Source: Gloeocapsa sp. PCC 7428 (GTDB taxonomy: Bacteria > Cyanobacteriota > Cyanobacteriia > Cyanobacteriales > Chroococcidiopsidaceae). From it: DNA of 64,000 nt. The stretch covers positions 2,542,001 through 2,606,000 of the forward strand of contig NC_019745.1 of the NCBI RefSeq assembly GCF_000317555.1, in the 5' to 3' direction. The translations under genes and the position numbers were made by a program. Shown in pieces: positions 53,077-62,167 of this stretch. Positions within the stretch are counted from its first letter, which is position 1. Each line of letters opens with the position of its first letter. The notes beneath the pieces were generated by a model. That model was not told the origin of the DNA. It made no database searches and saw only the letters and a program-made list of their open reading frames with translations.

Positions 53077-53991
53077 ATGGTTCCCCAGTTAAGTAGACGT
53101 ACATTTTTATCGTTGAGTTTAGGAACGACTGCTTTCTTTTTTGGTAGTAAATTGCAACCCGCCTCAGCAAAGTCTACAGCATCTGTAATGAAGTCAAATC
53201 AGGTGCAGTTGAGTCATGGTGTGACTCTAAATTACGTTGAGAACCAACCGTCTTTTAAAGATTCAGATGCGATTATTTTCCTACATGGATACACAGACTC
53301 TTGGCGATCATTTGAACGTAATTTACCTTTGTTATCAAACAAGTTTCGCATATTAGCAATTGACCAACGTGGTCATGGTAACTCTTCACGTCCCTCCTGC
53401 TGTTATACGCAAGCTGACTTTGCTGCGGATATTGAGGCGTTTATGACTGCTTTGAAAATCGACAAAGCTACTCTTGTTGGTCATTCAATGGGAGGGTTTA
53501 TTGCGCACAAAGTTGCAGTAGACTATCCGCAACGCGTCCAGCGATTAGTGCTGATCGGTGCTGCACCTACCGCAGTGAGAAACCCAGTAATTAAAGAGCT
53601 TAATAATACTATTCAAGCGCTAGTCGAGCCGATTGATCCTGGCTTTGTCCGCGAATTTCAAGCGAGTACCTTTTATAAACCGATTCCACCTGCGTTTTTA
53701 GATACTGCGATTTCTGAAAGTTTGAAAGTGCCACTGATAGTATGGAAACAAGCTTTAGCAGGGCTGATTGTCGAAGATTATGCTACGCAGTTAAACCAGA
53801 TCGAAGCACCGACATTAATTTTATGGGGCGATCGCGATGGTATTGTAACGTTGCAAAACCAACAAGCCCTCCAAGCTCAAATTCCCAATTCCACTTTAAA
53901 AATCTACCGCGAAACTGGACATGGTTTACACGTCGAATCTCCCCAGCGATTTGTCCGCGATTTGTATCGTTTTATGTGGAGATCGCGCTAA
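53077..53991 (+). CDS. Exported alpha/beta hydrolase (Tat-type signal)
   Basis: This 304-residue protein has the N-terminus QLSRRTFLSLSLG...SA, with a twin-arginine motif and Ala cleavage near residue 31. The alpha/beta hydrolase fold includes LHGYTDSWRSFE, DQRGHGNSS, the nucleophile elbow GHSMGG with Ser137, WGDRDGIV and GHGLHVESP for the catalytic Asp and His. It could be an esterase, haloperoxidase-like or lactonase-type enzyme; the substrate cannot be told. It stands alone. Confidence 0.88.
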   Translation: MVPQLSRRTFLSLSLGTTAFFFGSKLQPASAKSTASVMKSNQVQLSHGVTLNYVENQPSFKDSDAIIFLHGYTDSWRSFERNLPLLSNKFRILAIDQRGHGNSSRPSCCYTQADFAADIEAFMTALKIDKATLVGHSMGGFIAHKVAVDYPQRVQRLVLIGAAPTAVRNPVIKELNNTIQALVEPIDPGFVREFQASTFYKPIPPAFLDTAISESLKVPLIVWKQALAGLIVEDYATQLNQIEAPTLILWGDRDGIVTLQNQQALQAQIPNSTLKIYRETGHGLHVESPQRFVRDLYRFMWRSR

Positions 53992-54291
53992 GCTGTTAAA
54001 TATTTCAGTTGCTAGTTTAGATTGCAGACGAGGAAGAGAGCACAGGAGTGCAGAAGAAGGTTTCCAAATTTGCTCAAAATTTTAAATTATGCAAGTTAAA
54101 TACGCTTTAGCTTAACAAAATAGCCAGTTACCTGCGGATTACAGGTGTGTGATTTGCTGAACCAGTACGGAGTTTATTGCACCACAGTACCTCGATCGCC
54201 ATCGATAGGATTTCGCCTGCTGATATCTGAACGCGTTTAGAAACCACTATTGTGTGAGGTAAAAATATCGTCATGAGTTGACACCTCTGAA
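53992..54291. other. Intergenic region
   Basis: About 300 bases between the hydrolase and the convergent HlyD-like pseudogene. No gene, repeat or hairpin with a T-run is recognised. Confidence 0.5.
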
Positions 54292-55642
54292 CTACTGAGG
54301 AGGAGGACCACCGCCAGGAAGACCGTCCTTTGGAGAGCTACCTGCTAAACTTGGCAATGAAATACTAGACTGAGATTGAGTTTTGGAAGGAAGCTGAATC
54401 AATATTTTTTCTGTTCCGTTTAGTCCAGTCTTTACCTCGGTAAGATTGTTAACGGTTGCTCTGGTTGTGATGGGAGTAAATACAGGTTGTTGATTTGCAC
54501 TCGCAACAAAAACACCTGTGGTATTTTGCTGATGCACAACCGCAACTGTAGGTACGGCGATCGCATTCTGCAACTGACCAACTTGGAACTTTACAGATAC
54601 ATTCATTCCGGATCGCAACAGCTTCTCGGAATCGGAAAGGAGCGCAATTTTTACCTCAAAGCTAGTGACATTTTGCGCCACGGTAGCCTCAGTCGCGATT
54701 TGCGTAACTCGTCCCTGAAACGTTTTGCCAGGATAGGCATCTGCCGCGATCGCGACTTGTTGACCAACGCGAATTTGGGAAATGTTGTTCTCCGCAACGT
54801 TGGCTACAACCTGATTCGTGGCAGCCAATGACAGAATCGATGATGAAGTTGCCGAGGAAACCGCACTACCTGCCGTCGTTGGCGTGACAAAGGCACCTGG
54901 ATCGGCATACTTGCGACTCACAACTCCACTAAATGGCGCTCGAATTACCGTATCAGCGATCTGCGTCTGGATCGTTTGTAGCGCACCTTGCGCCGACTGT
55001 ACCTGATGCACGCGCCGCCGCAATATCTTCTTGGCGCGATCCAGCTTGAGACAGCGCGAGAGCTTGCTGTGCTTCGATTACTTGGGCTTGAGCCGTAGCG
55101 CGAGCGGTGCTAGCTTGGTTGTAAGCTTGGCGAGAAATTGCCCCTGCTGTAAAAAGTTCTTGATTGCGGCGCAAATCATCTTGGGCTTGGGCAATATCTT
55201 CTTTGCGATTTCCTGCTAGCAGTTTCGCTAAATTAGCTTGAGCAACCGCGAGTTGTCCCTGTAAATCAGAGTCATCCATGTAGGCGATCGCTTGTCCCTT
55301 GCTGACAAAATCACCTTCCTTCACCAACAGGCTTTTCAGAATTCCTGCCGTTTTAGGACTGACATTGATCGTCTGCTCCGGTTCGACAGTGCCATTGGCT
55401 GAAACTGCGATCGTTAAATTCGTCTGTTCGACTGGCACCGCTGCCATGGGTTGTGCTTGCTGTTGGGGCATAAATTGGCGATAGACAAGATAGCTACCAC
55501 CTGCAATCAGAAATAGAGTTAATCCAAATAGCCATTTTGTAATTCTCAGTTTTTTGACAGTTTGAAGCGAGGGCGTGGAGTCAGTTGAACCGAGTAGATT
55601 CGGGTAATTGCTGGGATCGAGAGAATCAAAAGCCATATCCAC
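54292..55642 (-). pseudogene. HlyD/MacA-type efflux adaptor, frameshifted
   Basis: The upstream frame (from 55642) has a membrane anchor (about 36-54), the lipoyl-like half GTVEPEQTINVSPKTAGILKSLLVKEGDFVSKGQAIA, and coiled-coil helices (AQANLAKLLAGNRKEDIAQAQDDLRRN). After EDIAAARA one extra T near 55010 shifts the frame. The product continues as QVQSAQGALQTIQTQIADTVIRAPFSGVVSRK, a beta-barrel and membrane-proximal domain, and a PGGGPPPQ tail. One base restores an adaptor of about 449 residues. The expected MacB-type ATPase/permease is not adjacent. A sequencing error cannot be excluded. Confidence 0.82.
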
Positions 55643-55699
55643 TATTCATCAATTCAATGATGCGAGCTTTTATCTATAAAAATTACGTAATAGAACCGC

Positions 55700-55897
55700 T
55701 TAAGCATACTTACTCTTAAAACGCTCTAGAATTTGCTTAGTACCTTTAATTGCTTTTTCAACTTGTTCGCGTTTCTCCAATTGAATTTTGCTACCCGCTT
55801 GTTCAAAGATTTTTGTTATGACTTTTTCCAAACCTGCTTGCACCTGAGTCATTTGCTCGCAAATTTTCTGATTAATTGTCTGTTCACTCGCGTTCAT
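55700..55897 (-). CDS. Small helical protein
   Basis: This 65-residue, highly charged, all-helical protein (SEQTINQKICEQMTQVQAGLEKVITKIFEQ then EKREQVEKAIKGTKQILERFKSK) has no signal or membrane segment. It lies 97 bases downstream of the ABC exporter gene in the same direction, so it may be the last gene of that operon. Family unknown. Confidence 0.6.
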   Translation of the reverse strand: MNASEQTINQKICEQMTQVQAGLEKVITKIFEQAGSKIQLEKREQVEKAIKGTKQILERFKSKYA

Positions 55898-55994
55898 ATT
55901 TTTACTTCAACTAAGTTTTATACTGATTCTGCACAGTTACTCAATTTTGCTCTGCATTACGGCTGCTTCGCTCAAATTTCTTCACTGACGTTGG

Positions 55995-57755
55995 TTAACC
56001 CAGGGGCTTATTTTTGGTAAGAGATAGTGGAATATAATTTGATTCAACCTTGCCATAGTCGAGTTTAACTATGCGATCTGCAAGGTGAAAATAACGGTCG
56101 TCGTGAGTAATAACCAAAACTGTTTTACCGCGTTCTTTTAGCTTGATAAGAATCTCTTTGTAAAAGAGGTCGCGGAAGAATGGGTCTTGGTCAGAAGCCC
56201 ATTCATCGAATAAATAAATCGGACGATCTTCAAGATAAGCTGTTAATAAAGCAAGGCGCTTTCGTTGTCCTTGAGAAAGGCGAGTTGTCGATAAAATACC
56301 ATTTTTTACTTGTACCTTGTGGTCTAACTGCAATTGCTTGAGATAACTTTCAACTTCGCGATCTAAATTCACATGATTGAATCCTAGATAGCGATCGAAA
56401 AGATAGAAGTCAGAAAAGATTACAGAAAAATGCTGGCGATACCACTCGCGGTTTTGCTCTGAGATCGGTACTCGATCGAGATATACTGAGCCACTTTGAG
56501 GTACATACAACCCTGCAATAAGTTTGGCAAGCGTTGATTTACCACTTCCATTGCCACCCACAATATATGTAATTTCTCCCGCTCGCAAGGACAAACTGAT
56601 AGGACCTAGAAGAAATCCTCTTTCTGCAACATCTGCATGATGCATTAACCTACCACTACCTTGATGACGATGAGGAGGACGCATCTCATTTGGTTCGTTC
56701 TCTGGTTGATACATATAAGTCACTGCATCGAGTTCGAGTAGACAATGATGATTGATGTTGTCGGAATCAACAGAATCAAATTCGGCTTGATTAGCTAAGG
56801 ACAGCTTCATTCTTTCAATTTTCTGTAAAGCAATATTGCCTTGCACGAGATCGGGTAATCGCTTCAAGAGGTTTTGCATTGGTATAGCGATAAAGGTACT
56901 AGTCAAGACATAGGTGGATAGCATCGGCATGGGAATGTAAATAAACCAAGGCAAGATGAAAACAATAAATGCCAAACTTGTGAACTGCGAAAACTGCCCT
57001 AACCCGTTGGCGATCGCAAAACTTTTCATTGCAGTACTGTTTTTCTGACGCAGTTTTGCGGCACTTCCCTGCAAGTTCTTCGCGAAAAAATCTTCTCGTC
57101 TTGACTTGTGCAGTTTTAGTTCTTTAATTCCCGTAGTAATAGCTTGAAAATGTTTGAATAAATTATCGTCTTCTTCACGGGCTGCCGCGAACAGATGCCG
57201 CGCCTTGCCGAGTTTCGCTTGAGTACACCAAATGGCAATCGACGTGAAGGCGATCGTCAACACAAATATCGTATTTGATAACCAAGCTAAGTAAACTAAG
57301 CAGCCAAAAATTGTAGCAAGGTCGATACAGAGGTTAGGAATAGCAGAAACGGCGTGCGACAGGACGCGAACATCATCTGTCAATGTGGCGAGTAGACGAT
57401 TTTCTCCAAGTTTTTCTAGATGCTGTAAAGGAGAAGATAAGATATTTTGACCTAATCGCAATCGCAACTGATAAATTGCATTTTGCGAAAGATTAATGAG
57501 CATGAATTGCGAGATAATACTCGTGACAAGAACAAAAAGAGCCAATGCCGCAAAATAAAGCAATGCGTTAGGAAGTGATGCTTGATTGACCGCTCGATTA
57601 ATCAGTGAAATGAGCATCGCATTGCCACTACCACTAATTAAACCTGCAATCGTTGCAATCAAGATATTCCGCCACGATATATCCCAAAGAAATCGAATAA
57701 ATCTCATGCCTGTGTCCTTCCTATAGCGTGATATTTGCCTGGATAAACGAGCCAA
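55995..57755 (-). CDS. Cyclic-peptide-type ABC exporter (fused membrane and ATPase domains)
   Basis: This 586-residue protein has six membrane helices in about 20-320 (ATIAGLISGSGNAMLISLINRAVN and onward). A short linker carries a His-rich insertion (PPHRHQGSGRLMHHADVAER, about 365-385). The ATPase domain has GGNGSGKST near 402, the signature LSQGQRKR near 500, and Walker B YLFDEWASDQDP, the variant typical of cyclic-peptide/siderophore exporters of the SyrD/PvdE type. It lies 133 bases downstream of the type III PKS gene and probably exports that product. Substrate assignment is inference. Confidence 0.88.
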   Translation of the reverse strand: MARLSRQISRYRKDTGMRFIRFLWDISWRNILIATIAGLISGSGNAMLISLINRAVNQASLPNALLYFAALALFVLVTSIISQFMLINLSQNAIYQLRLRLGQNILSSPLQHLEKLGENRLLATLTDDVRVLSHAVSAIPNLCIDLATIFGCLVYLAWLSNTIFVLTIAFTSIAIWCTQAKLGKARHLFAAAREEDDNLFKHFQAITTGIKELKLHKSRREDFFAKNLQGSAAKLRQKNSTAMKSFAIANGLGQFSQFTSLAFIVFILPWFIYIPMPMLSTYVLTSTFIAIPMQNLLKRLPDLVQGNIALQKIERMKLSLANQAEFDSVDSDNINHHCLLELDAVTYMYQPENEPNEMRPPHRHQGSGRLMHHADVAERGFLLGPISLSLRAGEITYIVGGNGSGKSTLAKLIAGLYVPQSGSVYLDRVPISEQNREWYRQHFSVIFSDFYLFDRYLGFNHVNLDREVESYLKQLQLDHKVQVKNGILSTTRLSQGQRKRLALLTAYLEDRPIYLFDEWASDQDPFFRDLFYKEILIKLKERGKTVLVITHDDRYFHLADRIVKLDYGKVESNYIPLSLTKNKPLG

Positions 57756-57888
57756 GAACTTTTGTCAGTCGCAGAGGTGCCGTTCATGCCTGCTCAAGAT
57801 ATGACTTTTGCCGGTCATACCAATTCACTCAAGACAAACTACAAATAATTTCTCCCCTGCACCCCTGCACCGCAAGGTAACTTGCTCA

Positions 57889-59139
57889 CTAAACCTTCTG
57901 AAACAAAATCCCCTCCACCCCAACTCCTGGTGAAAATGAAAAGGCAATTCCAGTCAATGGCTTCATTTCGGTTGAATCTTGCTCGCATCGCTGCAACATC
58001 CGTTCTAAAACGAACAGTACTGAGGGGCTAAGCATATTGCCATACTGACGAAGTATCTCCCAACTATCAGCAACTTGGCGATCGCTCAGTCCAAGAGAAC
58101 GCTGTGCCTTTTCAATAATGCGCGTACCACCAGGATGAACCGCCCAAAGATCGATACTCTCTTTCGTTAGCGCATGGCTGGCTAGAAAACGTTCGATAAT
58201 TGGACCTACACCAGTTTCGATATATTCCGGTAGCTGGCGCGAAAGTTGACAAGTAATGCCATTATCGTGGATGCCAAGAACGATACCATCTTGAGTATCT
58301 TCAACTAGATAACTGAGGTGATCTCGAATCACGACTTTACCTTGAGCGATCGCGCGATCTTCTTCACACGCTCCGATCACCACTGCCGCACACCCATCGC
58401 TAAAAATACTATGAATAACAACATCATTGACTTCATCGGCAAACACTGCGTTGACTGAACTGAGTTCCAAGCAGACGACAAGCGCTTTGTGCGTAGGATT
58501 AGCCCGTACATGATCGCAGGCAACACGCAGTCCATTCATTGCCGCTGCACAACCCATAAAATTCACGGTAACGCGAGCGATATCGCGCCTTAGTCCAAGC
58601 TTTTCGATTAATGCGGTATCTACTCCTGGTGCAACGAAGCCTGTACTCGATACAAAAACGATCAGGCGGATCGAATCTTCAATCTTCAACTCTGATTGCC
58701 AAGGATCGTCAGGATCGATACTTGCAGTGGCAGATAAGAGTGCTTGTTTTGCAACTCGCTCAGCTAAGGGAACTGCATACTCCTGAAACATCTGCATCCG
58801 CGACTGAATCGGTATGTTGTGTCCGCTTAGCGCGATCGCTTCATCGGATAGCAAGTTGACTGCTAAGTGTCTTGTGTCAATGCGAGTATTGCTATAAAGC
58901 TTCTCGATCCGGAATTGATTTTGCTCTAAGGTAGGGAAGTTAGCCACAAATTTAGCCGCATCAGATTGGCGAATGACATTATTAGGAGTGCCAGTTGCAA
59001 TGCTCTCAATCGTGGGTAGTAGCCGCTTTGACCTAATCACACAAAGTTCATCAAGAATCTGGTTTGCTTTCATCTGCGTTGGTGCAACAAAAGGTCGGCT
59101 ATGTGCTGCTTTGTTCATTTCGATAACTTTAGTATTCAT
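57889..59139 (-). CDS. Type III polyketide synthase (chalcone/alkylresorcinol-synthase type)
   Basis: This 416-residue thiolase-fold enzyme has the complete triad: Cys197 in VNFMGCAAAMNGLR, His335 in WAVHPGGTRI and Asn368 in YGNMLSPSVLFV. SSTGFVAPGVDTALIEKLGL and the C-terminal GIAFSFSPGVGVEGILF are standard. The enzyme extends an acyl-CoA (or acyl-ACP) starter with malonyl units to make a resorcinol, pyrone or phloroglucinol. The neighbouring desaturase suggests a long fatty-acyl starter. It lies 72 bases downstream of the desaturase gene. Confidence 0.92.
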   Translation of the reverse strand: MNTKVIEMNKAAHSRPFVAPTQMKANQILDELCVIRSKRLLPTIESIATGTPNNVIRQSDAAKFVANFPTLEQNQFRIEKLYSNTRIDTRHLAVNLLSDEAIALSGHNIPIQSRMQMFQEYAVPLAERVAKQALLSATASIDPDDPWQSELKIEDSIRLIVFVSSTGFVAPGVDTALIEKLGLRRDIARVTVNFMGCAAAMNGLRVACDHVRANPTHKALVVCLELSSVNAVFADEVNDVVIHSIFSDGCAAVVIGACEEDRAIAQGKVVIRDHLSYLVEDTQDGIVLGIHDNGITCQLSRQLPEYIETGVGPIIERFLASHALTKESIDLWAVHPGGTRIIEKAQRSLGLSDRQVADSWEILRQYGNMLSPSVLFVLERMLQRCEQDSTEMKPLTGIAFSFSPGVGVEGILFQKV

Positions 59140-59211
59140 ACAAGCTTTCTCCTTTTTTTACTTACTGCTATAAATTTCAATTTCAGAAGTCCTGTAACAT
59201 CTTGCTTCTCG

Positions 59212-60804
59212 TTAAATTGAACCGATACCAACAATGCCTTTGTAGAGATATTCCGCTGATGTTCGTAATGCTTGTAGGTGAAGATGTTCTTTCAATAGTC
59301 CAATGTTCTTTTCTTTTGCCCACCGTGATGGACCAAACAAGTAATGTTTCACTAAGATTGGCAGGCGATCGATAAAGAAGTTCTTAGGCTGCGACCAAAC
59401 AATATCAAATTTTTCTGCTTCTTCGCGGACAAGGTCTTCGCTAATAACATTGGCAAAACCACTTCTTTGATAAGGAAGAACATGGTGGACGCGATGTGGA
59501 CTCAGACCTGCTGACAGAAAGCAATCAATGTATTTGTTACCAACCATCGTGAGATCGTAGGAGTTTTTAATTTGCGATACTGCCCAGTCTTGTTCCTCAC
59601 TCACATCAGTTGTTTCCTCTTCAAAATCGTGACTAGCAACAATCATGAAGGTACTGATCCACACAGTGAGAATAAATTGTGCAAACCAAGCTGTGAGATC
59701 GCCGTGCAGCCAAAACAGTAACAACTCAGCAAACAGCAGGATTCGCATACTTATCATGCCTACATAATGCGGTAAACCTCGTTGCCAAGAGCCATAGAAG
59801 TCTTTTACGCCATACTTGATGGCATATGTACACATCTCGATTGTGCGAACGAACATACCCGTGAGAACGTGCCCTAACTTGTGTACAGTATGAAGTGGAA
59901 TTCGATAGTAACGAGGCAGTTCCATCATTGCTGTGAAGACATTTTGCTTGACATCAACGTCGCTCTGAGTATATGGATGATGCATCAAACTATGACCGTC
60001 AATAACGACGAAGGACATGGGAACGTAGTTAATATCAAAGATGTGCGCAAATAGTTTATTCCAGCGGACTTGTGCTCGATGGTTGAAGTAGTGACCAGCC
60101 CCTGAAAGCGAGATTCTGAGAGCCGCCATGAGTGGAACAAAGAGATAAATTGGCATATACTGCGTGTTCAATTGCAGCGCTTGCACAAGGATATAGACAA
60201 TGAATAAAATGACGGTGACTGCATCAAAAAGAAAGTCCATTTCAGCAAGCTTTTTTTTCATTTCTGGCTGATTAAGCCTTGCTTTAACCTTATTTAGAAG
60301 TTGCTCTTTGTTTTGAAAATCAAACTTTGGCGTATCTCTCCAACCATCAAAATCATCACGAAATAAGAAGGGTGGAGCGTTGTATTTGGGATGAAAGTCT
60401 TCGCGAGTGGCTTTTCTTCCTAAAGCATATTTCTTAAGAAGTTTTTTAACCTTTTCGGGATTAGGATGAAAGATATTAACGAGTGCCGTAATGTCTCTAT
60501 TTTTCATACGTCCAATGAAGAATTCACCGCCTGGATGCTTCTTAATGAAGTCAGATAAATCGTATGCCTCTCCGTCGTAAATCCATACGCTGGGCATCTC
60601 TTTACTCGTGAACTCAGGTGAACCACTCAAATTCTTTGGAGGCGAATTAGGAATGCGATCGCCCGTAGTATTCTGCTCGTCTATTACCCGATCGCTAGTA
60701 TCTTTGATGCCTGGATCTTGAACAACAGACGCGGGAGATTCTTGTTCATTTTTTCTAAGCTTAAAGATTTGTGTGGTCTTAAAAACCTGTGATATTGCAT
60801 TCAT
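59212..60804 (-). CDS. Cytochrome b5-fatty acid desaturase fusion
   Basis: This 530-residue protein has a disordered N-terminal tail (1-70) and a cytochrome b5 domain (about 70-135) with HPGG at 90-93 and a second heme His113. The membrane desaturase follows, with three His boxes: GHYFNHR (His238, His242), GHSLMHH (His271, 275, 276) and HRVHH (His437, 440, 441). The last box begins with His, not the Gln of classical front-end desaturases. It desaturates or hydroxylates a fatty acyl or lipid chain using electrons from its own b5 domain. It probably feeds the type III PKS. Confidence 0.9.
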   Translation of the reverse strand: MNAISQVFKTTQIFKLRKNEQESPASVVQDPGIKDTSDRVIDEQNTTGDRIPNSPPKNLSGSPEFTSKEMPSVWIYDGEAYDLSDFIKKHPGGEFFIGRMKNRDITALVNIFHPNPEKVKKLLKKYALGRKATREDFHPKYNAPPFLFRDDFDGWRDTPKFDFQNKEQLLNKVKARLNQPEMKKKLAEMDFLFDAVTVILFIVYILVQALQLNTQYMPIYLFVPLMAALRISLSGAGHYFNHRAQVRWNKLFAHIFDINYVPMSFVVIDGHSLMHHPYTQSDVDVKQNVFTAMMELPRYYRIPLHTVHKLGHVLTGMFVRTIEMCTYAIKYGVKDFYGSWQRGLPHYVGMISMRILLFAELLLFWLHGDLTAWFAQFILTVWISTFMIVASHDFEEETTDVSEEQDWAVSQIKNSYDLTMVGNKYIDCFLSAGLSPHRVHHVLPYQRSGFANVISEDLVREEAEKFDIVWSQPKNFFIDRLPILVKHYLFGPSRWAKEKNIGLLKEHLHLQALRTSAEYLYKGIVGIGSI

Positions 60805-60849
60805 ATTTTTCTAATGCTCCTTAATGTTGTAAGCTGTCCTCATAAACTC

Positions 60850-60981
60850 TCAGTAAGCTTCTTTGTGTAATTGCGACTTCTTTTTATTGGTTCTTAGCGC
60901 TAATGCGATAATTACTAAGCTGGGAATCGATTCAATCAATAAACTAACAGTTAGAAAAATTGACCAGAAATTAGCGTACAT
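60850..60981 (-). CDS. Small membrane peptide, first gene of the PKS cluster
   Basis: A 43-codon ORF from ATG 60981 to TGA 60850 is preceded by a perfect AGGAGG (60986-60991), 4 bases from the ATG. It encodes MYANFWSIFLTVSLLIESI..., one hydrophobic helix (about 5-29) followed by a basic tail (RTNKKKSQLHKEAY). The stop lies 45 bases before the desaturase start in the same direction. It is too short for routine gene calls. It may anchor or partner the desaturase; the function is unknown. Confidence 0.7.
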   Translation of the reverse strand: MYANFWSIFLTVSLLIESIPSLVIIALALRTNKKKSQLHKEAY

Positions 60982-60991
60982 AAAGCCTCCT

Positions 60992-61755
60992 AACTTTTAA
61001 GTGAACTAGTAAAAATTTAGCGATCGCTTGTTGCTTATATGCGTTTACTCATGGTTATTTATACAGAGTAGCTAGCGAAAGTAACTGAGGATTTATCTAA
61101 TAGAAAATAGATGAATCTTTTTAGATGGAATAACTTTGAATATGATTTACACAATAAGGTGTGCGCTGAGATAATGCATTCATCTTTTATGTCAACTTGA
61201 TTGCAAAGCTTGGATCTCTCATGGCAAAATTACGCCACTACGATTGCACAAAAGTGCATAATCAACTTGATATCAGCACAGGAGTTGTTAGTGGAGGCGA
61301 TCGCTGTGATTACTAGTAGCTGCATTCTTCGCCAAAACTAGGCTATGAAGTACTAATAACTCCTATTCGGAGCGCAGTTGAGTATAGACAAAAGAAATTA
61401 CCTAGGCTTTGCAGTACATGCCTTTTACCTTGTCAAGTCTTTAAAAGCTTCTGGCTCAAACTAGCCACTTCCGTCCTCAATTCTGAGGAAAACTAATGCT
61501 CTATTCCTTTGCCCCCTCTCGGTTTCCTCCAATTCTGGGGCAGAAGATATGGAAAACGTTTATTTGCGGGGATTAGTCTGATTCATGCGCGAAGTCTAAT
61601 GTAGTTTTAGGCAATCGCGATGTCGTAATTGAGCTATCAGTCAGCCCTAACTTGGTACTCAAATGTGCACATATAGTAAGTGTATTACCACGATGTATCT
61701 TCTATTGTTTGAATTGAGCAGAAAGCTTTAGTTCATTTCCAACAAATAGAAACCC
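60992..61755. other. Long intergenic region upstream of the PKS cluster
   Basis: About 760 bases without a recognisable gene on either strand. It must hold the promoter of the leftward cluster. Paired CTCAATTCTGAGG/CCTCCAATTCTGGGG motifs near 61475-61545 were noted but no clear RNA or repeat family was found. Confidence 0.5.
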
Positions 61756-61935
61756 ATGAATATTTTGTGGAAAAACTTACTAATTAAAACAGTAATTTGG
61801 CTCATTGTAGAAATCATTTTGAGCGTACTCGGACTTGATAACATTGCTGACTACAGCGAGTTTGTCTTCGGACGAGATTACACAGCAGCAGGCTACATTC
61901 AGCCAACTACTCATCAGATTTCCTTTGTACTATAA
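61756..61935 (+). CDS. Small conserved-looking membrane protein
   Basis: A 59-codon ORF, ATG 61756 to TAA 61933-61935, encodes NILWKNLLIKTVIWLIVEIILSVLG (one hydrophobic helix), then LDNIADYSEFVFGRDY and a polar tail. Short cyanobacterial proteins with the NLL.K...WL..EI.L..LGLD..ADYSEF pattern are familiar to me, which supports the ORF. No function is known. No strong ribosome-binding site is seen. Confidence 0.65.
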   Translation: MNILWKNLLIKTVIWLIVEIILSVLGLDNIADYSEFVFGRDYTAAGYIQPTTHQISFVL

Positions 61936-62167
61936 AGCTTTAAATCAAATCGATATATCCAGAAATAGATGACAAGGTAATTCGTTTTGTGGAAAAAAAG
62001 TAGTTAGTATTTTTATAAAAAATCTTAAGAAATCAAGTAATTAATAGTGCTCATCCTTACTTTGTTGTAGGTTTTACGTAGCATGGTTTGATTAAATTTT
62101 ATACATAATCATCAGTTTAATTTTTGTTCGCTATAAAAAATAATTTGTTAAGGAAACCAAGTCGGTG

